Positions 55,050 to 64,000 of a DNA stretch of 64,000 nucleotides are shown here, piece after piece. Each line of letters opens with the position of its first letter. Within the stretch, counting starts at the first letter, position 1. The stretch is from Plectrocnemia conspersa (taxonomy: Eukaryota > Arthropoda > Insecta > Trichoptera > Polycentropodidae). A model generated the notes under the pieces. The model saw only the letters and a list, made by a program, of their open reading frames with translations, made no database searches and was not told the DNA's origin. The stretch spans positions 301,300 through 365,299 of the forward strand of contig VTFK01000286.1 of the NCBI GenBank assembly GCA_009617715.1. Reading direction: 5' to 3'. The position numbers were made by a program, and so were the translations under genes.

Positions 55050-56600
55050 TGAAAATCTCATATTTTCTAAATAATAGGTATTCATTAAAAATCGTTTTAA
55101 GAACAACTATATTATCATTGAATGTAGCACTGCCAAATACTGAAAATTTAACCATAAATCCAATGGTTAAATTTAAAAAACACTTAAATGATTAATTATT
55201 ATTCTGAAAGTAAATATTTGAAAAACTAATAACATAGTAATCTATATAACTATGTAACTGTTAAATATTTAGTCGATTATTGTTTGAAACAAATATTAAA
55301 AATTAGACTCATTTTGGGAAAATGTGCTTAGAAAAGCATTTCGAATATTTAAAAATAAATAAATAGTGCGTTTAAAAATAGCTCCTAATATGTGGTTAAT
55401 TACATTTTACGTAAATTAAGATTTAAGGCCATAGATCCAATGACTCAATAATTATTATGTTCCGATAAAAAAATCTCACAAATAACTTTCTTGTGAAAAG
55501 TAATTATTTGGAAAGCCACTAAGTTATAATCTAATTTTGTTGTTATAAACTAACAGAGGACAACTTTTTAAAAATAAAAATTATTTTAGGAAATTTGGGT
55601 TGAAAGTTTCGATAAAAATTTCCAGAACTAAATTATATGTTCTTATTCTTATAGAAGATAATTAATTGGGCAACCACTTACTTGTAGTATATTCACTGGT
55701 AAGCAAACTATGTAACTGCTAGTGTTACAAAGAAAGTCGCTTATTATCTAGAACAGATGAGGGCTCTGTAAAAATAATAATAATTCTAGGAAATTTGATC
55801 TAAAAATATTTGTGATGTATGTGATAAGAATTTTTTTTTTTTTTTTAAAGTTTGAAACTGAAACTGTTCTTTTAAAAGTAGCTTCAAATATGAGTTTAAT
55901 TACATTTTACAAACATTTTTTAAACGTTAATTGAGATTTAAGGTCATTAATCCTATTACTCAATAATTATTATATTCTGACAAAAAAACATTATCTATTA
56001 AATCTCTTGTAGGTTTTTATTTGGGAAGCCACTACGTTGTAATGATCTTGTATAAAAGCGTAACTGCTACTGATGATTAGTTAGTCGCCTATTATCTAAA
56101 ACAGATGACGATTTGGTCTGAAAATTAAATTGAAAGTTTTGATAAAAAAATACAATCTGAATTTTTGTTTTAAATTCTCCCAAAATAAATAATTAAATAT
56201 TATCCTCGTAAAAAGTAACTATTTAGAGAACCCACTAACTTGAAATATATTTTCTTGTATAAACTAACAGCGTAACTGCTAGGGCTACATAGTAAGAAAC
56301 ATATTATTTAGACAAGTTAAGTAAACAATGAATTAAAAAGTAATCTTTAATGTGTTAAATATAAAATATTTTTGAAACGTAAATTTCAACCTTAGCTCAT
56401 AAATACAATGATTCAATAATTATTATGTACAGAGTAAAAAATACTGTTCAAAAAATTCTAAAAATCTTATTCCCGTAAAAATTAATTATTTAAAAAACCA
56501 CAAACTGCGTAACTGTTACTTTTATATATTGTAATAATTCGCCCATTACCTGAAAAATCGACGACTTAAAAAAAAAACATTTTTAATATTTTTAAAACTT
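55050..56600. repeat. Degenerate tandem array, irregular period about 160-350 bp
   Basis: The blocks AAAGTAATTATTTGGAAAGC and GCCACTAAGTTATAAT recur in altered form near 55497, 55660, 56010, 56215 and 56475. AATGACTCAATAATTATTAT recurs near 55439, 55953 and 56408. CTAGGAAATTTGATCT-type blocks recur near 55580 and 55787. Non-coding. Confidence 0.6.
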
Positions 56601-57249
56601 AAAATCAATAGTGCATTTAAAATGTGTACCTCTCATATATTACGTAGTTATCTATTTGGCTAACTAAAGTTTTTTGGTTAACAAAAGTTGCTTACCACAA
56701 TTCCGTATCTATTAATAAATACAGAATGTATTTTATTGCTCATATTATATTAGAGATATGACTTATTATTCAAGCTCTCAGTTTTTAAAGGCTTGTTTTT
56801 AGTTTCAGACAGTAGTTTACACATGTGCAAGTATGTTTATATATTTTTGTAAAAAATAAACTTTATATTTAAAATTTGCATATATTAAAAAATAAGCTAT
56901 TTTAACTGTGAAATATTAAGTTTTCACACAGTAAATACGGTGTGCACAAATTTGTTTGCACACGTTTTTTTATTTTAATTTCATTAAAAAATGTTATACT
57001 GCGTATTTATTTAGTCCTGTTGCTAAAGATGTCACTAATATCATATTAACTAATGATATCCTCCTTGTTGTCTTTAGGTAATGAACGCATTTTTATTACT
57101 CAAATCCCGTATTTATTAGGGTTCTCAATCGAATATGTGATTATTCGAATTAATCGCCCAATTTTCAACTAATATAAACAATAAACAAATACTCGTTTAT
57201 GATATCTCGAATTAAATTTAAAATCTTGAAATACTCATTTTCAATAAAA
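56601..57249. other. AT-rich intron
   Basis: No gene or repeat supported. Confidence 0.4.
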
Positions 57250-57455
57250 AAATGCTTGTACACATTCAAAAAACATTTATGAATAAAATGTTTTTCAGCA
57301 ATATCTATTGTGAGCAAAATTCGCAGAATTCGTTCCTTGAACGAAACAAAATGTTGGATAGGCCCATCTTTTATTATTGTTTAACGCTTATATCAAAAAC
57401 AGGTATGCGTCACAAATTTTTGTGAAGTACGTTTTTATATTTGTTGTTTCAAGAC
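57250..57455 (+). repeat. Dispersed repeat family D, copy 1
   Basis: ATGAATAAAATGTTTTTCAG, AAAATTCGCAGAATTCGTT, GAACGAAACAAAATGTTGGA and TCACAAATTTTTGTGAAGT appear in the same order and spacing as at 60721-60930. About 75 percent similar by eye. No coding capacity. Confidence 0.65.
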
Positions 57456-57779
57456 GCAATTTTTACTACAATCAGTTCAATAATTCAATCGCTACATACA
57501 CTATGTACAAAAAATGAAAAATTTAAATCATGTAATTATTTGTCAAAAATCTAACGTTGAATTGAAACATATTTGATTTTACTGAAATGTAGCAACACTA
57601 AGGATAACGTTGAAATGACGATTTGATAAAAAAATCTGATATGATTGTTGTAAAACATATTACGCAATAAGTTATTTTTTAACTAAAAAAACTCGCGAGA
57701 CATTCTTACATTCATACGATATTTAAATATAATACAAAAATCGCACCGCGCATAATCGATTACTCGTAACAATTTTTTT
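57456..57779. other. AT-rich intron
   Basis: No gene or repeat supported. Confidence 0.4.
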
Positions 57780-57930
57780 CCGAAAAAATAAAAAAGTATC
57801 TCAGAATGTGTTGGTTCTTGGCGCTGGATTCGATCCGTCGAGCGTAAAAACGCTAGGTCATCGCATTTAACGGAAAAACCGTGAACGTTACAAAGTCACT
57901 CGGTAGCGCAGTGGAAGTAAATTCAGAATA
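57780..57930. other. tRNA-like fragments
   Basis: On the minus strand GGATCGAATCCAGCGCC (57822-57838) resembles a T-arm/B-box. On the plus strand TCGGTAGCGCAGTGGAAG (57900-57917) resembles a D-arm/A-box. They are on opposite strands, so they do not make one tRNA. Probably SINE relics. Confidence 0.3.
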
Positions 57931-58680
57931 AGGAAAAATATTTTAATATTTGAAATTTATCTTCGCCATGTGCTGATATTTTTCTTAGACACATTGAAGG
58001 AAAATAATTGCAGATATTTTATCTTAAGCTCAGCGAGATGATGCCATCTCTGTGATGCTGATTAATGGCAGGCATATATCAGCACGCCGGGTTATCCACT
58101 GTATCGGAAGTATCCTCTGTAAACGAACATCTGTACCTATGTATAAATTAATGAATTTTATACAAGAATTACTATGGGATCATTGAGATAAATTATATCT
58201 ATTTACATCAGTGATCTAACTGGCATTTTACTGTGATAAATTAAAAGCAATCAATAAGATAAATCAAAATGCCAAAATTTATAATATATTTATTTTTAAA
58301 ATTTATCAAATATGAAAATTAAAACATAAATCGCATTAACTTGATCATAAATCAATATTTTTTTATACATTAAGTAAATAAACATGATTTAGAATGTTTT
58401 TGATTGTACAAATATAAAAAAATCGCTAAACGGCTCATCATATTAATTAATGGATTGCATTAAAAATAATTCATATAGATCTGTAGGTAATGAAATAATT
58501 TAATCTATAATTGATACATTTATAATATGTATTGTATAATAATTTACTGTCTCATTTTATAAAATACAACAATATTATTCTGACGCGTATTATTAGGTAT
58601 TTTTAGCAATCTATAAATCTTCAAGTCACTCTAGTATTGATTAATTAATTGCAGTTAAATTTTAATTTATCTTGTCCATC
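57931..58680. other. Intron, AT-rich with one small mixed-composition patch
   Basis: 58020-58125 has a GC-richer patch (GCGAGATGATGCCATCTCTG, partly palindromic). The rest is AT-rich. No gene. Confidence 0.35.
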
Positions 58681-58699
58681 ATAATTCGAAGATGGATTT

Positions 58700-59340
58700 T
58701 CGTTGGGGTCACCAGTGTGGGAGAAAAATGTTGACGATTCCCGACGTACGTGAGAACGCCGGCGATCCTTTGGTCGGCCAATTGGCCACGGACGTTCCGA
58801 GATCCTAGACGCCATAAAAAGCTTTCTCAAAAGCGCACAATGCCTCCCAAAGGGTCACGACACCCGATAGTGTCATTTCGAAAGAGCCACGTGACGAATT
58901 GCCGAGGTCAAAACATTACGAATCTGGACACAGTCGACGAGTGGCGAGCACAAAAGGCGCAGTGCACTCGTAAAGGCTTCCCGCTGGCAAGTCGAATGGA
59001 GAAGAACAAGAAGAAGAATACGATGAAGAAGGAGAAATAAGAAGAAGAAGCCGGTCGGATGAGGCGTGAAGGTCGCGCGCGCCATGACGCCAACATGGCG
59101 ACCCTATTGTATCTCGGCTCTGAGAAAAACTATCAATCTTTAATCATCGAGACCTGTTATGTCAGAGGCGCCGAGATCGGCGATCTATCTGGAACGGATG
59201 ACTTATAAAAATTGATGAGAGTGGGAAGAAGCTGTGGTAATTCGTCATGAGCTAAATAAATAAAACTGAGTTCTAATTTAACTTTTTGCTGTTCATGCAG
59301 TCCTTAAGCATACAAAATAGTTGAATTCCACCGGGGCATA
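58700..59340 (+). mobile_element. Possible solitary LTR, or promoter-like GC island
   Basis: A GC-richer block starting near TGTGGGAGAAAAATGTTGAC (58716) contains a purine tract of GAA/AAG repeats (59001-59051), a YY1-like AACATGGCGAC (59092-59102), TATAAAA (59204-59210) and AATAAA (59255-59260), and ends near TTGAATTCCA (59320-59330). A TATA box followed about 50 bases on by a polyadenylation signal is the arrangement of a retrotransposon LTR. A target duplication could not be confirmed and no gag or pol is visible. Open frames on both strands across the purine tract look incidental. Confidence 0.35.
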
Positions 59341-59604
59341 ATTCGGAAAAAATATTTTTCTGAAGTATCTGGTTATGAGTCTCTCAATCAGGGGTCCAAT
59401 TGAAGACAATGCCTCACGAAATTAAGTAGAAACTTCTAACAAACAAAGGAAATTAGATGCAGAGCTTTGTGAGCAATTTCAGCTAGTTCGGGATATTCTG
59501 CTCTTAAAATTTTTATCAGCAGTTACAATCATTATAAATGTATTACGAATTCATTCACTTCCTTTCCGTAAATCTTATTCAGCTGAAAAGTAGATCTAAG
59601 ACCA

Positions 59605-59715
59605 GGAAGGTCATTTCAGCTATTTAAAGGGGAGGCAAAAGTTGGCCATTCAGTGGTCGTGTTTTTAATATTTCAAATTCATTAAAATTTATAATATTTT
59701 TCGGGATTCTAACTA
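59605..59715 (+). repeat. Family B copy
   Basis: CAGGAAGGTCATTTCAGCTA followed by AAAGGGGAGGCAAAAGTTGG, then CAGTGGTCGTGTTTTTAATA as in the inverted copy at 22630-22650, and an AAATTCATTAAAATTTATAA block. The right end is not clear. Confidence 0.5.
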
Positions 59716-59887
59716 TTTGAGGTGTGACTTTGCAGCCAGTAAGATGCAGGTGGAAACTAGTGAGAATTTTATTAGTTAAATTTACTTTTTGGAACAAACT
59801 ATGATTGGCAAGATTGTTATCCTCCGAGCGGTAATGGAGAAGCTGGCGGAGAGATGAAGTCAGTGGAAGATCCTTAGGGTTCTATTC

Positions 59888-60100
59888 CAGGGCTCGGCAA
59901 CCTATGACCCGCGGGTCACCAAGTAACCCGTTTGATGATTTTGAGTTCTGCAAATATCATTTTTTTAACATGTTACGGTGTCACGACTAGACCACATATA
60001 TGATTGTTAGGACCAAAAATATTCACTGACCCGAATAGTCTTTTAAATAGTCGCATTTTAATTATTTTGACCCGCAGCCAAAAAAAGTTGCCGAGACCTG
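59888..60100. mobile_element. hAT-type MITE with perfect 8-bp target duplication
   Basis: A 213-bp element. The left terminus CAGGGCTCGGCAACCTATGA and right terminus (inverted) CAGGTCTCGGCAACTTTTTT share 15 of the first 16 bases, and TGACCCGCGGGTCA / TGACCCGCAGCC subterminal motifs recur. TTCTATTC flanks both sides (59880-59887 and 60101-60108). The CAGNG termini and 8-bp duplication are diagnostic of the hAT superfamily. No transposase gene, so it was moved in trans. The intact duplication suggests a fairly young insertion. Confidence 0.9.
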
Positions 60101-60108
60101 TTCTATTC

Positions 60109-60340
60109 TATAGTGGAGGTTGATCTCTTTCTGCTGTAGTGCTCATATGGTGAAATCCCTCTCAGGATGTGAGCGTCCATGACTGTATGTTATCCGCGGG
60201 TGGTCCGAATCTGCTCCTTCGAGTGTTTGCCTGGTTCTCATCGGAGACCAGCCTCACATATTTAGGGCTGCAAAACTTGCTGATCAATCACGATCATCCA
60301 GCTAATCGTTGCACTCGCTTCCTAGAATAAAGAAATATGT
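60109..60340. other. GC-richer block of unknown origin
   Basis: Mixed composition (TTATCCGCGGGTGGTCCGAA and CTCATCGGAGACCAGCCTCA). The hAT element inserted at its left edge, and sequence left of the element (59820-59887) is similarly GC-richer, so they form one disrupted unit. No open frame with a motif. It may be a transposon remnant. Confidence 0.3.
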
Positions 60341-60720
60341 ATACGCCTTTAGAAAGTGACTTTGCTTGATGGACATTTTCGAAGTCGAATTGTGTAACGG
60401 GAATATTGTGGAATTAATGTTCTTTTTGTCTTTCGGTGATATGTTGCTTCCTGTGACCGTTTCGTAACAAAGAAATATCAATTCAACGCACCGGAGAATC
60501 CTTGCGTGTTATTTATGTAAAACCCTATTTTTCTAGTCGTAACGAGGGCTTTGTGTGGTCCCACTATTGTCTAGTATATTATTATTGATGAATGATAATT
60601 TTTGGTCACAGATTTTAACGCGATTTTCAAGAATAGGATCCCCCACAATTTCATTAAATGCGTCCCTCTTTAAAATCATGCCGTCGCAGTGGAAACGCTC
60701 GGTTATCTAGCATTTTTATT
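60341..60720. other. Intron, mixed composition
   Basis: A family A terminal fragment (GCCGTCGCAGTGGAAACGCT) is at about 60680-60700. No gene. Confidence 0.35.
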
Positions 60721-60930
60721 AAGGCTTTTATGCTTGTACGCCTTCATTTGTGAATAAAATGTTTATCGGCTGTATCTACTATGACCGAAATTCGCAGAAT
60801 TCGTTTGTTGAATGAAACAAAATTTTGGAAAAGCCTAAACTTTATTAACAGTAAACGCTTATCACAAAAACAAGCTAGCGTCGCAAATTTTTGTGAAGTT
60901 CGTTTTATGTTTTTGTATTTGTTATTTGTT
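60721..60930 (+). repeat. Dispersed repeat family D, copy 2
   Basis: GTGAATAAAATGTTTATCGG, GAAATTCGCAGAATTCGTTT, TGAATGAAACAAAATTTTGG and GTCGCAAATTTTTGTGAAGT, colinear with 57250-57455. Confidence 0.65.
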
Positions 60931-61839
60931 GAGTGCGGTTAATTTATTTCTAATTATTTAATTTATATGCAAATCTACACAAAATAAAAGCCAATACGGA
61001 ATTGATCTTTATGTTTATCAAATTCGTTCCATTAGCTATTATATAGATATACAATAAACTCGATAAAATTTTGTATTTAAAATGTTCCATCAATTTTTCT
61101 GAAATAATTCAATCGCAGCTGATCTTAATTCAGATGTTTTAAAAAAGCTGATCAAAAAGTATGCAAAATAATAAATTAATTTTTTGCCGCCCTCACTGGT
61201 CACACATTAATGCGGTACATATATTTTATGTAATTCAAAAGATTTAATGATTATTAAAGTAATTAAAGATTAATTAAAATAATTATTATCAATCAATAAT
61301 TATTTTTTTAATTAAATAATATTTATAGGCATTATGACCGAGTTGAAACTCGTAAAGCATAATATAGCTCACTGGGATTATTTTATCTTCACTATCATTC
61401 TCATGAAAGAAAAGCGTTATCAAGCGCTGACGCAAGAATAAGGGACGCGATTGCAACTCTGTAGGGCAGTCTAAAGCTCGCAGTTGAAATCTATTAGAGT
61501 TATTCTTTATCATCTTCTTAATACGCTGGCTTTGTTTTTAGTTAGCCCGATTCATATCGTTTAATTTTAGTAATTAATTTTTCATTTGTAGCCCGTTAGG
61601 TCACGATGGTCTTGTTTTAATAAAGAAAGAAAAACTGATGATGAGTTAAAATAAGATTTTTTGATCTTTGAAAGTGAAAAAAATGTGTACCGGTCCCGAA
61701 CGAATCTCTAATGACTCTCTACGCCTTGGGCGAGTTGTGAAATGACCGCAGATTTTTTCGTGCGGGTAAAAAAAATATTATTTATATACAATACATGTTA
61801 TTAACTTCTATATGTATGGTAACACAAAATAGAGTAGCC
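60931..61839. other. AT-rich intron
   Basis: No supportable gene. A minus-strand frame (61289-61513) includes RALDCPTELQSRPLFLRQRL from a GC-richer patch (61420-61490) but has no domain. Confidence 0.35.
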
Positions 61840-62045
61840 GTATTGTTTGTTGGGACTGGCAGACGGTGAGTTTGCTGTTTTTGATCGGTGACTCTTTGTG
61901 GTCAAGTTTGACGGGCGACGTACAACGAGTTTGATCTATTTTCTTTTCCGTTCTGTTCTTTTTTTCATGTCGTCGTTGTTCGTCTATTTGTACTCTGATA
62001 GATGGTGACCGTAAATAAATTACACGCGGGGACTACAGCAAAAAA
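61840..62045 (+). promoter_or_regulatory. GC-richer patch, possible 5' exon or LTR end
   Basis: GGGACTGGCAGACG is followed by GTGAGTT at 61866, a good donor sequence. AATAAA is at 62014-62019, shortly before a GC-richer run (TACACGCGGGGACTACAGCA). Either an untranslated exon or a retrotransposon end would fit. No coding motif. Confidence 0.2.
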
Positions 62046-62199
62046 GAAACTGATTTTTTTATGATCAAACTTTGTTAAAGAATTTTTATACTATAAAATT
62101 AAAAACATAACAATGGTCAAAGTTGCTAGTAAACCAAGCCAACAGTTTAAATTAACGTATGTTTCATTGAATGAATTTATTTAAAATTATTATTATTAT

Positions 62200-62530
62200 T
62201 AAAAAAGCTCCCGGTTCGAAGCCGCCTCGAATAAAGTAAAAAAAAAACAACGTTTTCCCACTACAATGGGGGGCAACCTGTTCCCGAGGTTTTCGATTGG
62301 TCAAAACATACCACATCATCCATCGAAAGTACACATGTCATCAAAATGGCCGCCACCGTCTTGTGGAGGTCCACCATGGCCGAAATGTGGAGCGAAACGC
62401 GCTGACACATCACGAATCCTTTTTGTACGCGCCCACAACAAAAGAAACAATCTTGGCTATCGCGCACCTTCATTGTCGGTCGAATGTTTACAGCAACAAA
62501 AAATAGACAACACACACATACGTTTGATGA
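62200..62530. promoter_or_regulatory. GC-richer island with YY1-like and B-box-like words
   Basis: CTCCCGGTTCGAAGCCGCC (62209-62227) looks like a tRNA T-arm. Then CATCAAAATGGCCGCCACC (62339-62357) and CCACCATGGCCGAAATG (62371-62387) resemble ATGGC/YY1-type promoter words. CGATTGGTC is an inverted CCAAT. Open frames exist in three frames and both strands, which points to composition and not a gene. Candidate promoter or repeat. Confidence 0.3.
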
Positions 62531-62839
62531 AAAAATATATTAAAAATAAATGTACAAATGCGGCCCTGGAGTGCTGCGAGAGTTCCTTTATAACGAGTTG
62601 CATTTAATTCAAGTATAATATTTTATATATTAATACAGTTGTTCGGCTGAAAGAACAGTAATAATTTCAAAATTAAATTAACAACATCACTTATTAATAT
62701 CCACCGGGACGAAATTCGCAGAAAAATATTGTAAATAAAGTCAATCTGATGATGAGTTAAAATAAAATAATTTGTGAAAATCATAAATTTTATAGTATAA
62801 AAAAATAAAAATATTTTTTTTGCAATTCTTTAGTTATTG
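62531..62839. other. AT-rich spacer
   Basis: No gene supported. CCACCGGGACGAAATTCGCA (62701) weakly resembles CCACCGGGGCATAATTCGG at 59329. Confidence 0.35.
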
Positions 62840-63000
62840 TGAAATGATTTTTTATTGCTTTTGACGTGGATTTTTAGCTTCTGAGAAGGGATAATTGTTT
62901 TTTCTGTGCTCTCCTATTGGTCAAAATTCGGTTTAGATGTTCTTCATTTGATTTTCACTCATTGAAAATCGTAATATTGTGAAAAAATCGTAAATTAAAT
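62840..63000 (-). repeat. Family A right-end fragment
   Basis: TTTTTATTGCTTTTGACGTG, then AGCTTCTGAGAAGGGATAAT and TTGGTCAAAATTCGGTTTAG. It is the inverse of the right ends at 12540-12620 and 20580-20655, and the same orientation as the rearranged piece at 880-965. Confidence 0.65.
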
Positions 63001-64000
63001 TGTAGCTTCTTATCTTTCCATATTTTGCATCTATACTTTACATAGCTTCTTATAATACCAATGTTTCCATATGTTGTTTTTGTCCTTTTTTAGTGGGACC
63101 GGCGATTGAGTAGTAACCGAAATTTTCTTTCATTTTTAAACTTGAGGTTAAACTTTTACACTTATATAAAAAGAACATAAAAATAATAATTTAATAAATA
63201 AAATAAATAATAATAAATAATAATAAATAAAAATTTTTTTTAGAATACAGTAAATAAACCATTTTTTTTTTTTTTTAGTAAAATAAATATTTTTTATTAA
63301 TAGTAGTAAACATAATTTTGCACAATTTTTCTACAAAGCTTTTAATTAAAGATCAATTTCTTTACTTCAATTTATTTATAAAATTAGCTGAAAATCAGTT
63401 TTCACTTAAATATTTTAAGTTATTATTTACATAATTAATTTGATTTTTTTTAAATGATTTATAAAACTGATACTACTTTTTTATATTGAATAAAAAGCTT
63501 TCATTATCAATTTATTGTAATATTATACAAATAAATAACCATAGGCATATACATATTCATCTTATTTATTATAATCAAATTTAATCAGTGATTCTAAAAA
63601 ATTATAATATTAAATAAATTTAATTTCCACAAAATCATAATACATTTAAGTATATGTAAATTACTCACTGATGTTGCTTTTTCATATTAGATATAGTTTA
63701 TTTTTAAATTAATGCTTAGACAAAATATTTCTTAAAATTTAAAGCATTTAGGTTATTTTTCAAGCTAAAATGTACTTTATACATATTTTTAAAGCTACTT
63801 GTAGCGCGGAACTATTTAAATTTAATACATGGACGCGTATATTTATAAGTACAGTAGAACCCCCAATAACACGGTAAATTGGGGACGTGCCATTTGGGTG
63901 TACGTTACTTTATGTGTGAGCGAGCCAAAAGGAGGATATCTCAAAGCACGCGCTTGATTGGTACATACGTATTACAAAAAAGTATGAGTATTTTCTTGTT
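63001..64000. other. AT-rich end of window with low-complexity tract
   Basis: An (AATAAT)n-like low-complexity run lies at 63180-63240. No exon, including no homeodomain exon, was found up to the window end. The last 150 bases are less AT-rich (GTACAGTAGAACCCCCAATA, GAGCGAGCCAAAAGGAGG) and may begin another repeat. Confidence 0.4.

Noticed and set aside
57780..57930. tRNA gene
   Set aside because: The A-box-like and B-box-like words are on opposite strands and no cloverleaf can be drawn.
58645..59096. Lys-rich ORF on + and overlapping ORFs on - near 58.7-59.1 kb as genes
   Set aside because: They arise from a GAA/AAG purine tract and GC-rich sequence; no domain and no splice or start context supports them.
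62261..62607. Three overlapping open frames at 62.3-62.6 kb as a gene
   Set aside because: Frames are open on both strands at once, none has a domain, and the sequence looks like a promoter or repeat.

Overview
The window is AT-rich nuclear DNA of an animal, almost certainly an insect. Protein-coding sequence occupies only about 3.5 kb, genes are split into short exons with GT-AG introns, and the spacer is packed with decayed DNA transposons (Tc1, piggyBac, hAT and TTAA-type MITEs). No bacterial features (operons, Shine-Dalgarno sites, CRISPR) were seen. The species cannot be named from what is visible.

Two recognisable genes lie on the + strand. (1) 7707-16744 is a Kdm2 (JHDM1/FBXL10-11 type) histone H3K36 lysine demethylase. 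Seventeen exons were assembled by hand; all phases agree and give 1,049 codons plus a stop. Domain order is JmjC, CXXC zinc finger, PHD finger, F-box, leucine-rich repeats. The first coding exon with the start codon was not found and should lie upstream of 7707. One intron (9741-9809) needs a non-canonical GC donor. (2) 35954-36152 and 39300-39514 are the first two coding exons of a LIM-homeobox gene of the Lim1 (Lhx1/Lhx5) class, giving both LIM domains. No homeodomain exon is visible downstream, so the gene probably continues past position 64000 across an intron of more than 24 kb. A GC- and CpG-rich island at 26.29-26.74 kb looks like its promoter and 5' exon.

Layout: 1-7.7 kb is spacer or Kdm2 first intron, with repeats, a dead Tc1 element (4860-6247) and a dead piggyBac transposase (6360-7310, minus strand). 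7.7-16.7 kb is Kdm2, its tenth intron swollen by nested TTAA-flanked elements. 16.7-26.2 kb is intergenic, with three copies of a composite repeat and two weak exon-like islands. 26.3-36.0 kb is the putative Lim1 promoter and first intron, with two degenerate tandem arrays. 36-64 kb is Lim1 introns, with further tandem arrays (40.6-42.5, 46.4-47.7, 49.4-50.5, 55.0-56.6 kb), MITEs and about ten short GC-richer islands that are candidate enhancers.

The two genes are not obviously functionally linked: one encodes a chromatin modifier and ubiquitin-ligase-type scaffold, the other a developmental transcription factor. No clearly new biological system was found. The most unusual structure is the series of unrelated, diverged tandem arrays spread through the putative Lim1 introns.
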